Source of the DNA: Pyrus communis
Lineage: Eukaryota > Streptophyta > Magnoliopsida > Rosales > Rosaceae
Assembly: GCF_963583255.1 (NCBI RefSeq)
Contig: NC_084818.1
Coordinates: 8,812,222-8,876,221, forward strand
Direction: 5' to 3'
DNA length: 64,000 bases
A program made the position numbers and the translations under genes. The notes below the pieces were generated by a model. The model was not told the DNA's origin and made no database searches. It saw only the letters and a list, made by a program, of their open reading frames with translations. Numbering within the stretch: the first letter of the stretch is position 1; every line of letters starts with the position of its first letter. Of this stretch, positions 1 through 12,110 are shown piece after piece.

Positions 1-103
1 TACGGAACCCGAAGCCAGTGAGCTCCCAAAAGGCCTCGTGCTAGGTAGGGATGAGAATATACATTTAAGGATCACTCCCCTGGGCGATGTGGGATGTTAC
101 AGC

Positions 104-180
104 TAGCCTATTGTGAGGCTAAGATCATCCCCCTCCCCCTTAGTTTAGATAATATCATTTATTAAAAATAAAAAAAAAAC
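104..180 (+). repeat. 3' end of a SINE-like retroposon
   Basis: The stretch reads '...agcctattgtgaggctaa...' followed by 'tagtttagataatatca' and an A-rich tail. It matches the 3' half of the fuller SINE copies at 14457-14652 and 51251-51416. The tRNA-like 5' half is missing. The preceding 1-103 ('gatgtgggatgttac' type) resembles the edge of another repeat that I cannot name. Confidence 0.4.
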
Positions 181-552
181 AACAATCATTTGATAACTAA
201 TTTAATCACATTATTATCCATGTGTGAATGGCCTTTTTTATAACCGGCATTATATGCCTCTTAAGATGTTTTGAACGTGTTTAAAAATAGAGAAATTGAA
301 TCACATTATTGACAGCCTATTGTGAGGTACTAATTAAAAAAAAAAAAAAACAAAAAACAAACCACAAATAAATTAATTATTAAAAAAATACTATTAAAAT
401 GATGAAAATGGTCTTGCCTTATTTGATGCATTATTTTGGGATGTTTTTGAAGTTTTTTGTATTGAGGGCATTTGTCTAAATATTTTTGTTGAAACTTGGT
501 GACACCAAAATCACTATTCACCTTTTATGTTGGCTTTATATATAGATTTTGA

Positions 553-660
553 ACCAAACTATGTCAATTGTTTACATGTTATTTATATTACACCCTACAA
601 AGGAGGAAAGAAAAGGATATTCGACTACAATCAAACGTATATAGTCTCAACAATCCACGT
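553..660 (+). other. Relic of a NAC 3' flank
   Basis: The run 'tacatgttatttatattacaccc...aaaggatattcgactacaatc' matches the sequence that follows NAC gene 1 (about 17215-17300) and NAC gene 4 (about 51065-51150). It suggests another unit of the NAC array lies, or lay, to the left of the window. No NAC coding sequence is present here. The rest of 181-824 is AT-rich and holds no recognisable gene. Confidence 0.45.
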
Positions 661-824
661 GATAGAATTTGAGAAAGTAGCACAAGTCCACATCAAATGA
701 ATGCAACGTATTTGAGTAGGAATTTCGCTGAGGAGGGTATTCTTGTTATCAAAGGATTTTCGTGGATGAGTTAAGTCCACATTAAGTTCTTTTTTATGCC
801 TTGAGACCAAGGACTTTTAGTTCG

Positions 825-829
825 TTATC
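825..829. other. Left target-site duplication TTATC
   Basis: TTATC directly precedes the TG of the 5' LTR and recurs at 12106-12110 after the CA of the 3' LTR. A 5-bp duplication is what Ty3/gypsy integrases make. It also shows the two LTRs belong to one insertion event. Confidence 0.95.
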
Positions 830-2779
830 TGATAGGAGCATATTTAGGCGACTTACTTAGCTTGTTTTCGTGCATTTATGTTGTTAATTCATAGTTGTTT
901 TAGTAGTTTAAGCCATTTTCGTGTGTTTTTAGGTTCATATGGCTAAGGAAGCAAAAAGTTGCATTTTGGAGCATTTTGGAGCAAAATTGGACTTGGAATG
1001 GATAGCTTATGTTTGGAACAAAAGGAATGGACGAAATTGAAGGATTCCTAATCCATATCAGCCACATGCACATTCAATCATTCACACCAAAACCTTGCAC
1101 ATGCTTTCCCATTTCATTATTCATTCTCTTTGCACCACCAATTCAGCCACATGCACCCTTTAATCATTCAACCATGCAGCCACACATTCACCCACATGCA
1201 TTCCCCTTACAATTTCAGCCATCCCACTTCATCATTGCACATGCATTCACCCTTTAATCCATTGCAGCCACATGCACTCCCATTTTCTCCCAAAACATTG
1301 CACATGCATTTTCAGCTTTCCACCAAGTTCCTAGCTGTCATATTCCCTCTTTTTCACCTACAAATAAGCACCCATTGCAGCCACAATTAACACACTCTTC
1401 CATATTCAGAAAATCATCTCTCATACACATTCATTCACGCCAGAAATTCATTCCCTCTCTCTAACACTGCCATACTTCACCATTCTTCATATTTTCTGCC
1501 CAAAAACACTCCTTGCCTTCCCCTACATCCATCCCTACCCTAAACACATCATTCTACATCATCCATAACCCCCAAAACTCACCAAAACCCCTTGTGCTGC
1601 AGCAACTAGAGGAGAAGAGGCCTAAACGTTCATACAATTCAAGATTGAGTTGTTGGGATTTTTAGGTGTTCTTCGTTCTTGTTTTCAATGTTTACTTTGT
1701 TATTACTCTCTAAGTTTGTTGTAATCATGAGTGGCTAAACCCCCCTTGGCTAGGGGGGGATTCGAAATATATGTTTATGCTTGCATTTTGATTTGATTAC
1801 TTCTAATTGCGTTTCATAAGTTGTGGATTCAATTTGTTTAACCGTTTGATTGATAACTTATTTATGTATGTTTATTGAGAATGCGCGCTTAATTTTCATG
1901 CATGAATATGACGCTAGAATATAAGTGAGTTTCACCTAATCGTTATGAACTTATATTCACAAGTAGTGGAGGTTGCTTATAAACAATCGCGTTAAACGAA
2001 TTCTTGGCATAAGTTTCATGCGTATTCCATAGTAACGAATGCCTCGTCGATGTTTATGATTTCCGTTGAACTTAATGATCTTTGTTGATTGTCTCTATCA
2101 TGCGTATTCCATAGTTAGGGACTTTGATTAGGAATAATTTGGTTGTAATGCGTATTCCATTCAATCCAATGAATCTAGGGAAATCTGAAAGTTAATTTAA
2201 GCGGACCTAATTAACTTGGAGCATTGAGAATTCATGGTTTGTTGAAATGCAATTGGAAATCGTTTTATTATGCAAGTATAACATGTATGGAGATGAACCC
2301 CTTAGCTAGCCTTCATTTCATTCAAATTCTATCACACATTCACATTTACATTTTGCTTTAATTTACAATCTGTACATTTAGTTTAATTTCGTAAAAATCT
2401 AAATCCCCCTTTACTTTATTGTCCAATTTAGTTAGAAAGTATCTTAGTTTGTGTTTTTAAGAGTTTTGATTAAATTTATTTCCCAATTTCGTCCAAATTC
2501 ACCAAAGTGTTCAAAACTGCCCAGAAAGTGTTTTTAAGGCAGTTTTGAGTGTTTTGGGTGATGTTTGAGTCTTTTAGTTTGTTTGAGTATTTTAAATTTT
2601 AGGTTTGCATTCATTAAGTCTAGTTTAGTGTTCTAAATATTGTTTTTACGTTTTAGAGTCAATTTCACATTGGTTAGCATCCCTAGTTAATCCCCGGTCT
2701 AGAACGATCCCTATTTGCTCATATACTACAATTGTCATCCATAGGGTTTAATTTGTGTGTCAAGTTAATTTTCATATCA
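830..2779 (+). repeat. 5' LTR
   Basis: It begins TGATAGGAGC and ends ...TTTTCATATCA, so has the usual TG...CA ends, and is the same length as the 3' LTR. It contains a U3 rich in CATGCA motifs, a TATA-position sequence CTACAAATA (1358-1366), a C6-TTGGCTA-G6 hairpin near 1740-1759, and three copies of ATGCGTATTCCAT near 2017, 2099 and 2149. The short ORFs inside it are not genes. Confidence 0.95.
1065..1366 (+). promoter_or_regulatory. LTR U3 promoter: seven CATGCA motifs and a mutated TATA box
   Basis: CATGCA occurs at 1065, 1150, 1173, 1195, 1240, 1271 and 1303, upstream of the TATA position. CATGCA is the core of the RY element bound by plant B3 factors of the ABI3/FUS3/LEC2 type, so embryo or seed expression is a possible inference. 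In this 5' copy the TATA box reads CTACAAATA. The 3' LTR has CTATAAATA at 10684-10692. Confidence 0.5.
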
Positions 2780-2784
2780 AATTT

Positions 2785-2803
2785 TGGCGCCGTTGCCGGG
2801 GAT
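2785..2803 (+). other. Primer binding site, tRNA-Asp
   Basis: TGGCGCCGTTGCCGGGGAT begins five bases after the LTR. It is complementary to the 3' end of plant tRNA-Asp(GTC), including the CCA. This primer choice is known for Athila-type elements. Confidence 0.9.
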
Positions 2804-2903
2804 TAGCAAAATTGCTAATCCCTTGTGTTTTTGCCGTATGTTTTTAGTGTAATTTACCTAGTTTTCTTATTTTGTTTTGTTTTCTTGGTTTAGGTACTAG
2901 TGC

Positions 2904-4571
2904 ATGACGCGGAGTTCTCAAACTGTGCATGCACATATCTTGGACTTTAACGACGATTTTGAACGTGATTTGAGAAGAAAGAGGAGGCATCCCGAACCTA
3001 GTGAACCTAGTGAACCTAGTTCAAGTTCAGAGGCCGAATCTGAGTTTGAAAGTGTGGAAGAAGAAGTTATGGCAGCAGACAATCGGACCATTAAAGAGCT
3101 TTCGGCCTCGGGATTGGCCAATGCCGCACCATTATGCATTCAATACCCCGCGGCTGCCCAAGGCAAGACCGATGAATTCGAGTTGAAGTCAAGCTTGTTG
3201 CACCACATTCCGAAGTACCATGGGCTGTCCATGGAAGATCCAAACAAGCATTTGAAGGAGTTTGAAGTTGTATGCTCAAGCATGACACCCATTAACGTTG
3301 ATGGGAATATTATGAAGATGAAAGCTTTTCCATTCTCTCTTGTGGAAAAGGCTAAGGATTGGCTTTATGAATTGGCACCCGGGACCGTTACTTCTTGGGA
3401 GAGCATGAAGAGAGCATTCTTGGAGAAGTTCTTCCCTACTTCAAGAGTCATTCTCTTGAGGAAGAAAATTAGCGGAATCCAACAAAGTCAAGGAGAATCT
3501 TTTCCGGCATACTACGAGCGTTTTAAAGCCCTTGTTGCATCATGTCCTCAACATCAAATGAAGGAGGAGCTTCTCCTTCAATATTTCTATGAGGGCCTTC
3601 TTCCCATTGAAAGGCAAATGCTCGATGCTTCGGCGGGAGGTGCATTGGTGGACAAAACTCCTATGGCAGCCAAGACCCTAATTGCAAACCGTGCTCTAAA
3701 TGCACAACAATATGAAGGACTTGGGCAAAGGGACCCCCCACGGCAACAAGTTAATGAGGTGAGTTCTCAATCCGACCTTCAAACTCAATTAGCTAATCTT
3801 ACTTCTCTTGTGTCTCAGATGGCCGAAGGAATGAAGATCCATAGTCCAATTGTATGTGGCGTATGTTCTATTCAAGGTCATCCTTCGGAAAAGTGCCCTC
3901 AATTGATTGAGAATGGTGGGTGGGAGAGTGCAAACGCCATTGGCTTTCCAAACCAAAATCAACCAAGGAATGATCCATATTCCAATACATACAATCCAGG
4001 TTGGAGAGACCATCCAAACTTCAAGTGGAGGGAGCCTCAACAACCTTACCAACAAGGAGGCTTTAGGCAGCAACCCCCGGGGTTTTACACCAAAACCCAC
4101 GGCCAAGACCAAACCCAACCCCAATCCGCCCAAAACCATCAAGGTACGTCTTTAGATAATGCTACTATTCTTAAGTTGCTTACTAGTTTGTCTCAGGGGC
4201 ACGAGAATCAAACCAAAGCCATGCAAAACCAAGACAAAAGGGTGGATCACTTGGAGAAACAAATTGGGCAGATTGCGGAGTTTGTAGGACAATTTCGAGA
4301 CAAAGGCAAGCTCCTTAGCTCAACCATTGTCAATCCAAAGGGAGGGTTCGAATCTGCCAAGGCAATCATGTTGAGAAGTGGTAAGGAGGTCGGAACCACC
4401 TCAAGGCCGTCCAAAACAAGTCAAGAAGAGGACATGTTGCTGCAAGAAGAGGAGGAACAAGGAATAAAGGCCACGGCAAGGGTGAAAGAAACTTTGCCGC
4501 AGCCCCCTATTGTGCCAAAACCGTCCAACCATCAAGGGATTGTGCACTACAAGGAAGAGGGCGTCACATAA
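2904..4571 (+). CDS. gag: Retrotransposon Gag protein
   Basis: A 555-aa Gag, the structural protein of the intracellular virus-like particle. The N-terminus (about residues 30-55) is a Glu/Ser-rich acidic stretch. The Retrotrans_gag core spans about residues 115-245. A canonical CX2CX4HX4C zinc knuckle that binds RNA sits at residues 318-331. A Gln/Asn/Pro-rich part (about 350-410) and a Lys/Glu-rich tail follow. The ATG at 2904 is about 100 bases after the primer site and is the natural start. The frame stops at 4569-4571 just where the protease should begin, and pol continues in another frame. In relatives that I know, Gag and Pol are usually one frame with a linker of several dozen residues here. 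That linker appears to be missing, so I infer an out-of-frame deletion. Confidence 0.92.
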   Translation: MTRSSQTVHAHILDFNDDFERDLRRKRRHPEPSEPSEPSSSSEAESEFESVEEEVMAADNRTIKELSASGLANAAPLCIQYPAAAQGKTDEFELKSSLLHHIPKYHGLSMEDPNKHLKEFEVVCSSMTPINVDGNIMKMKAFPFSLVEKAKDWLYELAPGTVTSWESMKRAFLEKFFPTSRVILLRKKISGIQQSQGESFPAYYERFKALVASCPQHQMKEELLLQYFYEGLLPIERQMLDASAGGALVDKTPMAAKTLIANRALNAQQYEGLGQRDPPRQQVNEVSSQSDLQTQLANLTSLVSQMAEGMKIHSPIVCGVCSIQGHPSEKCPQLIENGGWESANAIGFPNQNQPRNDPYSNTYNPGWRDHPNFKWREPQQPYQQGGFRQQPPGFYTKTHGQDQTQPQSAQNHQGTSLDNATILKLLTSLSQGHENQTKAMQNQDKRVDHLEKQIGQIAEFVGQFRDKGKLLSSTIVNPKGGFESAKAIMLRSGKEVGTTSRPSKTSQEEDMLLQEEEEQGIKATARVKETLPQPPIVPKPSNHQGIVHYKEEGVT

Positions 4572-7500
4572 AGAGGTAGTAAGGGTAAGTGAGAACGTTT
4601 CCGCTGTTTTACAAAGAAAGTTACCACCAAAGTGCAAAGATCCAGGTAGCTTTACAATCCCTTGTATTATTGGTCAAACTAAGTTCGAACATGCTATGTT
4701 AGACTTAGGAGCTTCAATTAACATCATGCCATACTCTATTTATGCTTCAATGAACCTTGGTGAATTGAAAAATGATGGTGTGATTATTCAGTTGGCCGAT
4801 AGATCTAATGCCTATCCAAAGGGCGTAGTGGAAGATGTCTTAGTGCAGGTGAATGATTTGATCTTCCCGGCGGATTTCTATGTCCTTGAAATGGAGAAAA
4901 CCACCCATGCTCCATCCTTGCCGATTCTTCTTGGGAGGCCATTCATGAAGACGGCCCGAACTAAGATAGACGTGTTTAAAGGCACTTTAACAATGGAATT
5001 CGATGGGGAAGTGATTGATTTTAATATTTCAGAAACTATGAGATTTCCTAATGATGATCACTCATGTTTCTCTATTGATATTCTTGATTCTTTGGCGCAG
5101 GCACACTTTGATCAATTACATGGCGATGCACTTGAAACGGTCATTACAAATGGCATAGAAATGAAGGATCACATGGATGTCACGATAACAAACCACGGCA
5201 CACAATTGAACACCCATGCCGTGGCCTTTGATGAAGATGTAATTGAGACCGTGGCAGCCCTAGAGTCATTGCCACGGCTCCAAGGTAAGTCCCCTAGTCC
5301 AATTTCAATTCCAATTTCAACTAATAAGTTGTTTCCTTCTATAGAACAACCACCTACACTTGAGCTCAAACTGTTGCCAAATCACTTGAAGTATGTGTTT
5401 TTGGGCGAGCAAGACACATTGCCCGTCATTGTAGCTTCATCACTCACGGCACAAGAGGAGGAAAAGTTGGTGAGGGTTCTCAAAGAGCACAAGACGGCCA
5501 TAGGGTGGACTTTGGCCGACATCAAGGGTATAAGTCCTACCACATGCATGCATCGAATTCTCATGGAAGAAGGCGCCAAACCATCAAGGGAAGCCCAACG
5601 TCGACTCAACCCACCAATGATGGAAGTAGTGAAGAAGGAAATCATCAAATTGCTTGATTGTGGCGTCATCTATCCCATCTCGGATAGTTGTTGGGTTTCA
5701 CCGGTCCAAGTGGTTCCCAAGAAGTCCGGAGTCACGGTGGTGAAAAATGAAGAAGATGAACTTGTGCCTACACGCATTCAAACCGGTTGGAGGGTGTGCA
5801 TTGACTATAGGAAGCTAAATGCGGCAACAAGGAAAGATCACTTCCCTTTGCCATTCATCGATCAAATGCTTGAAAGGTTAGCCAGTCATTCTTTTTATTG
5901 CTTTCTTGATGGTTATTCGGGATATAATCAAATTGTGATAGCGCCGGATGATCAAGAAAAGACCACCTTTACTTGTCCATTTGGTACTTTTGCATATCGT
6001 CGTATGCCGTTTGGTTTATGCAATGCACCGGCCACTTTCCAACGATGCATGGTAAGTATATTCTCCGATTATGTTGAAAAGATAATTGAAGTATTTATGG
6101 ACGATTTTAGTGTTTTTGGGGACTCATTTGATGATTGCTTGCATAATCTTACTTTAATCTTGAAAAGATGCATGGAAACTAGCCTTGTTTTGAATTGGGA
6201 AAAATGTCATTTTATGGTTAAACAAGGCATAGTTTTAGGTCATATAGTCTCTGAAAACGGTATTGAGGTTGATAAGTCGAAAATAGATCTTGTACGTCAC
6301 TTACCCTCTCCAACTTCGGTTAGAGAGGTTCGTTCTTTTCTTGGCCATGCAGGATTCTATCGTAGGTTTATCAAGGATTTCTCAAAGGTTGCACAACCTC
6401 TTTGCCGTCTCCTACAAAAAGACGTGACGTTTGAATTCACCAAGGAGTGCACGGCATCATTCAACCTACTTAAGGAGTTGTTGACCACGGCACCCATCAT
6501 TGTTCCACCGGATTGGAGCCTACCTTTCGAGCTTATGTGCGATGCTTCCGATTATGCATTAGGAGCTGTTTTGGGGCAAAGGAAGGAAAAGAGGCCGCAT
6601 GTTATCTATTATGCCTCTCGGACTTTAAATGATGCACAATTGAATTATTCTACCACTGAAAAAGAACTTCTTGCTGTTGTATTTGCTTTAGATAAATTCC
6701 GTTCTTATTTGCTTGGTACTAAAGTTATTATTTATACTGACCATGCAGCATTGAAGTATTTGTTCACCAAGAAGGAGGCCAAACCACGACTCATTCGTTG
6801 GATGCTTCTTCTCCAAGAGTTCGATATCGAAATCCGGGACAAGAAAGGAAGTGAAAATGTGGTCGCTGACCACTTGAGCCGTATGGTGCATGAGGAGGAT
6901 GCCGTGCCTATCATAGAGACATTCCCAGATGAGCAACTGATGTCCGTCAAGGTAAGTGAACCGTGGTATGCTGATTTGGTGAATTATTTGGTGTCTAAAC
7001 ATGTTCCTAGTGAATTACTTAAACACCAATGTGATAAATTAAAGAAAGAGGCACGGTTTTATGTGTGGGATGACCCGTATTTATGGAAATATTGCCCTGA
7101 CCAAGTTATACGTAGGTGTGTGCACGATTCTGAGTTTAATGCTATTCTAACCTTTTGTCACACTTATGCTTGTGGGGGACACTTTGGCACTCAAAGAACA
7201 GCACTTAAGGTGTTAGAATGTGGTTTCTATTGGCCTACCATCTTTAGGGATGCTAGAACATTTTGCATGTCTTGTGATAGATGCCAAAGAACGGGCAATA
7301 TTGGTCCTAAACAACAAATGCCGCAAACCCCCATTTTTAGTGTTGAAATCTTTGATGTTTGGGGTATTGATTTTATGGGTCCCTTTCCTTCGTCACATGG
7401 GTTTCTTTATATATTGCTTGTTGTGGACTATGTGTCGAAATGGGTGGAAGCAAAAGCCACCCGAACTAATGATTCTCAAGTGGTTGCAGATTTTGTGAAA

Positions 7501-8256
7501 ACTAACATTTTTGCAAGGTTTGGAATGCCACGAGTGCTAATCAGTGATGGAGGTTCCCATTTTTGTAATCGAACCATTGAGGCGTTGCTCAAGAAATACA
7601 ATGTCACGCATAAGGTGGCCACACCTTATCATCCTCAAACGAGCGGGCAAGCCGAGGTTTCGAATAGGGAAATCAAGCAAATTCTTGAGAAGACCGTGGG
7701 GCCTACAAGGAAGGATTGGAGTTTGCGCTTAAACGATGCATTGTGGGCGTATCGCACTGCCTACAAAACTCCCATTGGGATGTCACCTTTTCGGCTCATC
7801 TATGGGAAGCCATGCCATCTTCCCGTCGAACTAGAGCATCGTGCACATTGGGCCGTCAAAACGTTCAATATGGACCTTGATGCCGCAGGTTTACATAGGA
7901 AGCTTCAATTGTGTGAGCTTGATGAAATCCGAAATGAAGCATATGAGAATGCCCGGATTTACAAGGAGAAAACGAAGGCATTCCATGACAAGATGATTCG
8001 TGCCAAGACGTTCTCTATTGGGCAGAAAGTGTTGTTGTTCAATTCTCGCCTTCGGTTGTTTCCGGGTAAGTTGCGTTCCAAATGGGTTGGTCCTTTTATT
8101 GTCACTAATGTTTTCCCTCATGGTGCAGTGCAAATCAAAAGTTCAAGGACGCAGCAAGAATTCAAAGTGAATGGGCATCGATTGAAGCCCTATTACGAGA
8201 CGTTTGAGGAGCATGTCGTGGAGGAGGTACCCCTCCATGCCGTGGAACCCAGTTAA
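4486..8256 (+). CDS. pol: Pol polyprotein (protease, RT, RNase H, integrase), out of frame with Gag
   Basis: The frame is open from 4486 to the stop at 8254-8256 with no internal stop. Residues below are counted from 4510. The aspartic protease has DLGAS at 65-69. The RT has the catalytic FMDD at 529-532. RNase H has its acidic residues near D678 and D744. The integrase has an HHCC zinc finger followed by D954, D1013 and E1049, and the 35-residue D-E spacing is canonical. No chromodomain is visible at the C-terminus. There is no ATG before the protease (the first is at 4696), so translation would need a shift from Gag inside 4486-4568. This could be a programmed frameshift, but loss of the linker makes a deletion likelier. 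All catalytic residues that I checked are intact, so the enzymes could still act if translated. Confidence 0.93.
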   Translation, partial: KKLCRSPLLCQNRPTIKGLCTTRKRASHKEVVRVSENVSAVLQRKLPPKCKDPGSFTIPCIIGQTKFEHAMLDLGASINIMPYSIYASMNLGELKNDGVIIQLADRSNAYPKGVVEDVLVQVNDLIFPADFYVLEMEKTTHAPSLPILLGRPFMKTARTKIDVFKGTLTMEFDGEVIDFNISETMRFPNDDHSCFSIDILDSLAQAHFDQLHGDALETVITNGIEMKDHMDVTITNHGTQLNTHAVAFDEDVIETVAALESLPRLQGKSPSPISIPISTNKLFPSIEQPPTLELKLLPNHLKYVFLGEQDTLPVIVASSLTAQEEEKLVRVLKEHKTAIGWTLADIKGISPTTCMHRILMEEGAKPSREAQRRLNPPMMEVVKKEIIKLLDCGVIYPISDSCWVSPVQVVPKKSGVTVVKNEEDELVPTRIQTGWRVCIDYRKLNAATRKDHFPLPFIDQMLERLASHSFYCFLDGYSGYNQIVIAPDDQEKTTFTCPFGTFAYRRMPFGLCNAPATFQRCMVSIFSDYVEKIIEVFMDDFSVFGDSFDDCLHNLTLILKRCMETSLVLNWEKCHFMVKQGIVLGHIVSENGIEVDKSKIDLVRHLPSPTSVREVRSFLGHAGFYRRFIKDFSKVAQPLCRLLQKDVTFEFTKECTASFNLLKELLTTAPIIVPPDWSLPFELMCDASDYALGAVLGQRKEKRPHVIYYASRTLNDAQLNYSTTEKELLAVVFALDKFRSYLLGTKVIIYTDHAALKYLFTKKEAKPRLIRWMLLLQEFDIEIRDKKGSENVVADHLSRMVHEEDAVPIIETFPDEQLMSVKVSEPWYADLVNYLVSKHVPSELLKHQCDKLKKEARFYVWDDPYLWKYCPDQVIRRCVHDSEFNAILTFCHTYACGGHFGTQRTALKVLECGFYWPTIFRDARTFCMSCDRCQRTGNIGPKQQMPQTPIFSVEIFDVWGIDFMGPFPSSHGFLYILLVVDYVSKWVEAKATRTNDSQVVADFVKTNIFARFGMPRVLISDGGSHFCNRTIEALLKKYNVTHKVATPYHPQTSGQAEVSNREIKQILEKTVGPTRKDWSLRLNDALWAYRTAYKTPIGMSPFRLIYGKPCHLPVELEHRAHWAVKTFNMDLDAAGLHRKLQLCELDEIRNEAYENARIYKEKTKAFHDKMIRAKTFSIGQKVLLFNSRLRLFPGKLRSKWVGPFIVTNVFPHGAVQIKSSRTQQEFKVNGHRLKPYYETFEEHVVEEVPLHAVEPS

Positions 8257-10140
8257 GCTTAAACGGAGGTACCGTCCGGCTGGAAGACGTTAAAGCAAGC
8301 GCTTCTTGGGAGGCAACCCATGTGTTGAAACACGAGAAGAAGGAACTTTCACTCCAAACCCAGATTTGCGTCCCTAACCTATCTCTTTATTGCTATTACT
8401 TTGCCATTTGTGTTATGTTTGCTAGTTGTGTTAGTTGATTGTTTTTGTGTTAATCTAAGTTTGAAACATTGAGGACAATGTTTGGTTTAAGTGTGGGGGG
8501 GTAAACAAGCTGTTTTTGCATGAAATTCGTGGGATTTTATCACCTATCACTTCACATGTTGTTTCTCACCGTTTTAAAGTGTTTTTAGTGTGTTTTGATG
8601 TGTTTTAGTGTCATATAACAGAAAACGAAAAAGTTTGAAAAATACCAAAAAGAGTCGTTTTTGAGTCATTTTTGTGTTTTAGGGTACCTTCCAACACAAT
8701 GATGAGGATTTGGTTTTAAATTACATGACTATTATAGAATGTTGTAAACATGGTTGGAAGTTGATTTATGCTTTGGTTTATGCTTGGTTATGGTTATAGC
8801 TTATGAATTCACATGTAATTACAAAGAGAAAATCTGTTTTTGTAACATGCTTGAACGAAGGAACTTAAACTAAAGCTACATCCTTGTGAACTTGAGCCTA
8901 TAACGTTCTTTGGAGAGTATAAATCTGTGATTTCTTGTTTTCTAAAGTCGTTGCATGATCTCATCATTCTTTGCTTGGTTGCTACTTGGAATGCATTTCA
9001 TTATAGTTCCAAATACTAGAACTCATGCCCAATTCATTCAAAGCATGATATTGATTGCATAACATACAATAAGATGAAGTTGTTAGTCAAGTCAAAGCCA
9101 AAAAGCCTATCCCTTTTCACATGTATTGTAGGATTACCCCTTTTTAGCCTTTTCAAGCTTATTTTCTTTGTTAATCACATTATCCTCACCTAGCTTAGAT
9201 TAGGACTTTCCATACCCTTGTTCTTAAAGGATAGTGAAGCATGACTTAGAATGAACTCCTTTTGATCAATATATTGCAGAAAATAAGTGTGGGGGAAGAT
9301 AATAGGGCACGGCCAAAGAATGAAATAAAAAAAAAAAAAAAAAAATTCGTGGAAAAATAAAAAGAAATTAGAAAAGTGTTGAAAAGAAAGAAAAAGAGTT
9401 GAAAAATAAGTGAGAATGATCTCACAAGTATTGGTTATTGAAGGAAGGGTCCAAAAGAGTGAATTTGACCCTAATTGTGCATGAATCTTCCCTTGTGTTT
9501 AAAAGTTGATTTCTGCCATTAAAAGTGAGTTTAGGTGTCAATTTCATTACTTTGCTTCCTATTGCTTTAAGAACCTTTGTTTTACTTTACCTTTCTTTGT
9601 TAAACAATTACCCTTAGCCCCGTTACAACCCTCAACTTCTATCTTGATGTTATGTGTTCAATTTGTGGAGTTTGAATTTGGTATGAGCATATGGAATCAC
9701 TGGTTCTCATTCTAAGTAGTAGCATTCCATTCATGAGATCATATTCATGTCATTGTCGTAAATCCAGAAAATGCTTTCTTTGATATAACATATGTGAGTG
9801 TTAGAATTCATATTTACATCAATCTCCTCACATATACCTAGTGTAGGGTGTGGAGTTAGAAAATCTGTGTGAAAATTGAGTGCATTCTAGTAAGGAATTG
9901 AGGGAATTCTCTAAGGCATGTTACTACATTCAAAATGATGTTTTAATTGATTAAATGTGAAATAATAAGTGGTAACTATGATTAAGTGTTTGTTGAAGTG
10001 TAAAGTAAGCTAAATGTTGTGGGAATGATGTTCTATATTGTGTCATGAAATCCCTGAGATACATGTTGGAAGGTTTAGAATGTGTTTTGGTTTGTTTTTA
10101 GTTTCTTTCGTTTTGTTTTGCTCGAGGACTAGCAAAAGCT
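8257..10140 (+). other. Long 3' non-coding region of the element
   Basis: About 1.9 kb lies between pol and the polypurine tract. Athila elements often have an env-like ORF here, but I see no long frame. The region holds CATTGAGGACAATG (8467-8480), a small palindrome, followed by a G tract (AAGTGTGGGGGGG, 8489-8501). A second such tract lies at 9285-9295, and an A-rich stretch spans 9328-9345. Confidence 0.7.
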
Positions 10141-10155
10141 AAGTGTGGGGGAATT
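10141..10155 (+). other. Polypurine tract
   Basis: AAGTGTGGGGGAATT lies directly before the 3' LTR, in the place where plus-strand DNA synthesis is primed. Near copies occur upstream at 8489 and 9285. Confidence 0.8.
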
Positions 10156-12105
10156 TGATAGGAGCATATTTAGGCGACTTACTTAGCTTGTTTTCGTGCA
10201 TTTATATTGTTAATTCATAGTTGTTTTAGTAGTTTAAGCCATTTTCGTGTGTTTTTAGGTTCATATGGCTAAGGAAGCAAAAAGTTGCATTTTGGAGCAT
10301 TTTGGAGCAAAATTGGACTTGGAATGGATAGCTTATGTTTGGAACAAAAGGAATGGACGAAATTGAAGGATTCCTAATCCATATCAGCCACATGCACATT
10401 CAATCATTCACACCAAAACCTTGCACATGCTTTCCCATTTCATTATTCATTCTCTTTGCACCACCAATTCAGCCACATGCACCCTTTAATCATTCAACCA
10501 TGCAGCCACACATTCACCCACATGCATTCCCCTTACAATTTCAGCCATCCCACTTCATCATTGCACATGCATTCACCCTTTAATCCATTGCAGCCACATG
10601 CACTCCCATTTTCTCCCAAAACATTGCACATGCATTTTCAGCTTTCCACCAAGTTCCTAGCTGTCATATTCCCTCTTTTTCACCTATAAATAAGCACCCA
10701 TTGCAGCCACAATTAACACACTCTTCCATATTCAGATAATCATCTCTCAAACACATTCATTCACGCCAGAAATTCATTCCCTCTCTCTAACACTGCCATA
10801 CTTCACCATTCTTCATATTTTCTGCCCAAAAACACTCCTTGCCTTCCCCTACATCCATCCCTACCCTAAACACATCATTCTACATCATCCATAACCCCCA
10901 AAACTCACCAAAACCCCTTGTGCTGCAGCAACTAGAGGAGAAGAGGCCTAAACGTTCATACAATTCAAGATTGAGTTGTTGGGATTTTTAGGTGTTCTTC
11001 GTTCTTGTTTTCAATGTTTACTTTATTATTACTCTCTAAGTTTGTTGTAATCATGAGTGGCTAAACCCCCCTTGGCTAGGGGGGGATTCGAAATATATGT
11101 TTATGCTTGCATTTTGATTTGATTACTTCTAATTGCGTTTCATAAGTTGTGGATTCAATTTGTTTAACCGTTTGATTGATAACTTATTTATGTATGTTTA
11201 TTGAGAATGCGCGCTTAATTTTCATGCATGAATATGACGCTAGAATATAAGTGAGTTTCACCTAATCGTTATGAACTTATATTCACAAGTAGTGGAGGTT
11301 GCTTATAAACAATCGCGTTAAACGAATTCTTGGCATAAGTTTCATGCGTATTCCATAGTAACGAATGCCTCGTCGATGTTTATGATTTCCGTTGAACTTA
11401 ATGATCTTTGTTGATTGTCTCTATCATGCGTATTCCATAGTTAGGGACTTTGATTAGGAATAATTTGGTTGTAATGCGTATTCCATTCAATCCAATGAAT
11501 CTAGGGAAATCTGAAAGTTAATTTAAGCGGACCTAATTAACTTGGAGCATTGAGAATTCATGGTTTGTTGAAACGCAATTGGAAATCGTTTTATTATGCA
11601 AGTATAACATGTATGGAGATGAACCCCTTAGCTAGCCTTCATTTCATTCAAATTCTATCACACATTCACATTTACATTTTGCTTTAATTTACAATCTGTA
11701 CATTTAGTTTAATTTCGTAAAAATCTAAATCCCCCTTTACTTTATTGTCCAATTTAGTTAGAAAGTATCTTAGTTTGTGTTTTTAAGAGTTTTGATTAAA
11801 TTTATTTCCCAATTTAGTCCAAATTCACCAAAGTGTTCAAAACTGCCCAGAAAGTGTTTTTAAGGCAGTTTTGAGTGTTTTGGGTGATGTTTGAGTCTTT
11901 TAGTTTGTTTGAGTATTTTAAATTTTAGGTTTGCATTCATTAAGTCTAGTTTAGTGTTCTAAATATTGTTTTTACGTTTTAGAGTCAATTTCACATTGGT
12001 TAGCATCCCTAGTTAATCCCCGGTCTAGAACGATCCCTATTTGCTCATATACTACAATTGTCATCCATAGGGTTTAATTTGTGTGTCAAGTTAATTTTCA
12101 TATCA
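10156..12105 (+). repeat. 3' LTR
   Basis: It is 1950 bp, co-linear with the 5' LTR with an offset of 9326. By eye the differences are single-base changes only, about seven in all, including TATAAATA here against TACAAATA in the 5' copy. The CATGCA cluster is conserved. Confidence 0.95.
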
Positions 12106-12110
12106 TTATC
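12106..12110. other. Right target-site duplication TTATC
   Basis: This is the direct match to 825-829. Confidence 0.95.

Larger units (their letters stand above)
830..12105 (+). mobile_element. Complete Athila-like Ty3/gypsy LTR retrotransposon
   Basis: This is an 11,276-bp element with two 1950-bp LTRs, a tRNA-Asp primer site, gag, pol in the order protease-RT-RNase H-integrase, a long 3' non-coding region and a polypurine tract. The PR-RT-RH-INT order defines Ty3/gypsy. The absence of a chromodomain, the protease/RT style and the tRNA-Asp primer suit the Athila/Tat branch. The LTRs differ at about seven positions by eye (about 99.6% identity), so it inserted recently: roughly 0.14 million years if 1.3e-8 substitutions per site per year is assumed. 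The gag/pol frame break and lack of an env-like ORF argue that it is not autonomous now. It interrupts the left flank of the NAC array. Confidence 0.95.

Noticed and set aside
1009..1390. Open frames of 82-86 codons in the 5' LTR, and the same in the 3' LTR at 10335-10689
   Set aside because: They arise from the pyrimidine-rich, CATGCA-rich U3 repeats, overlap in different frames and match no family. They are LTR sequence.
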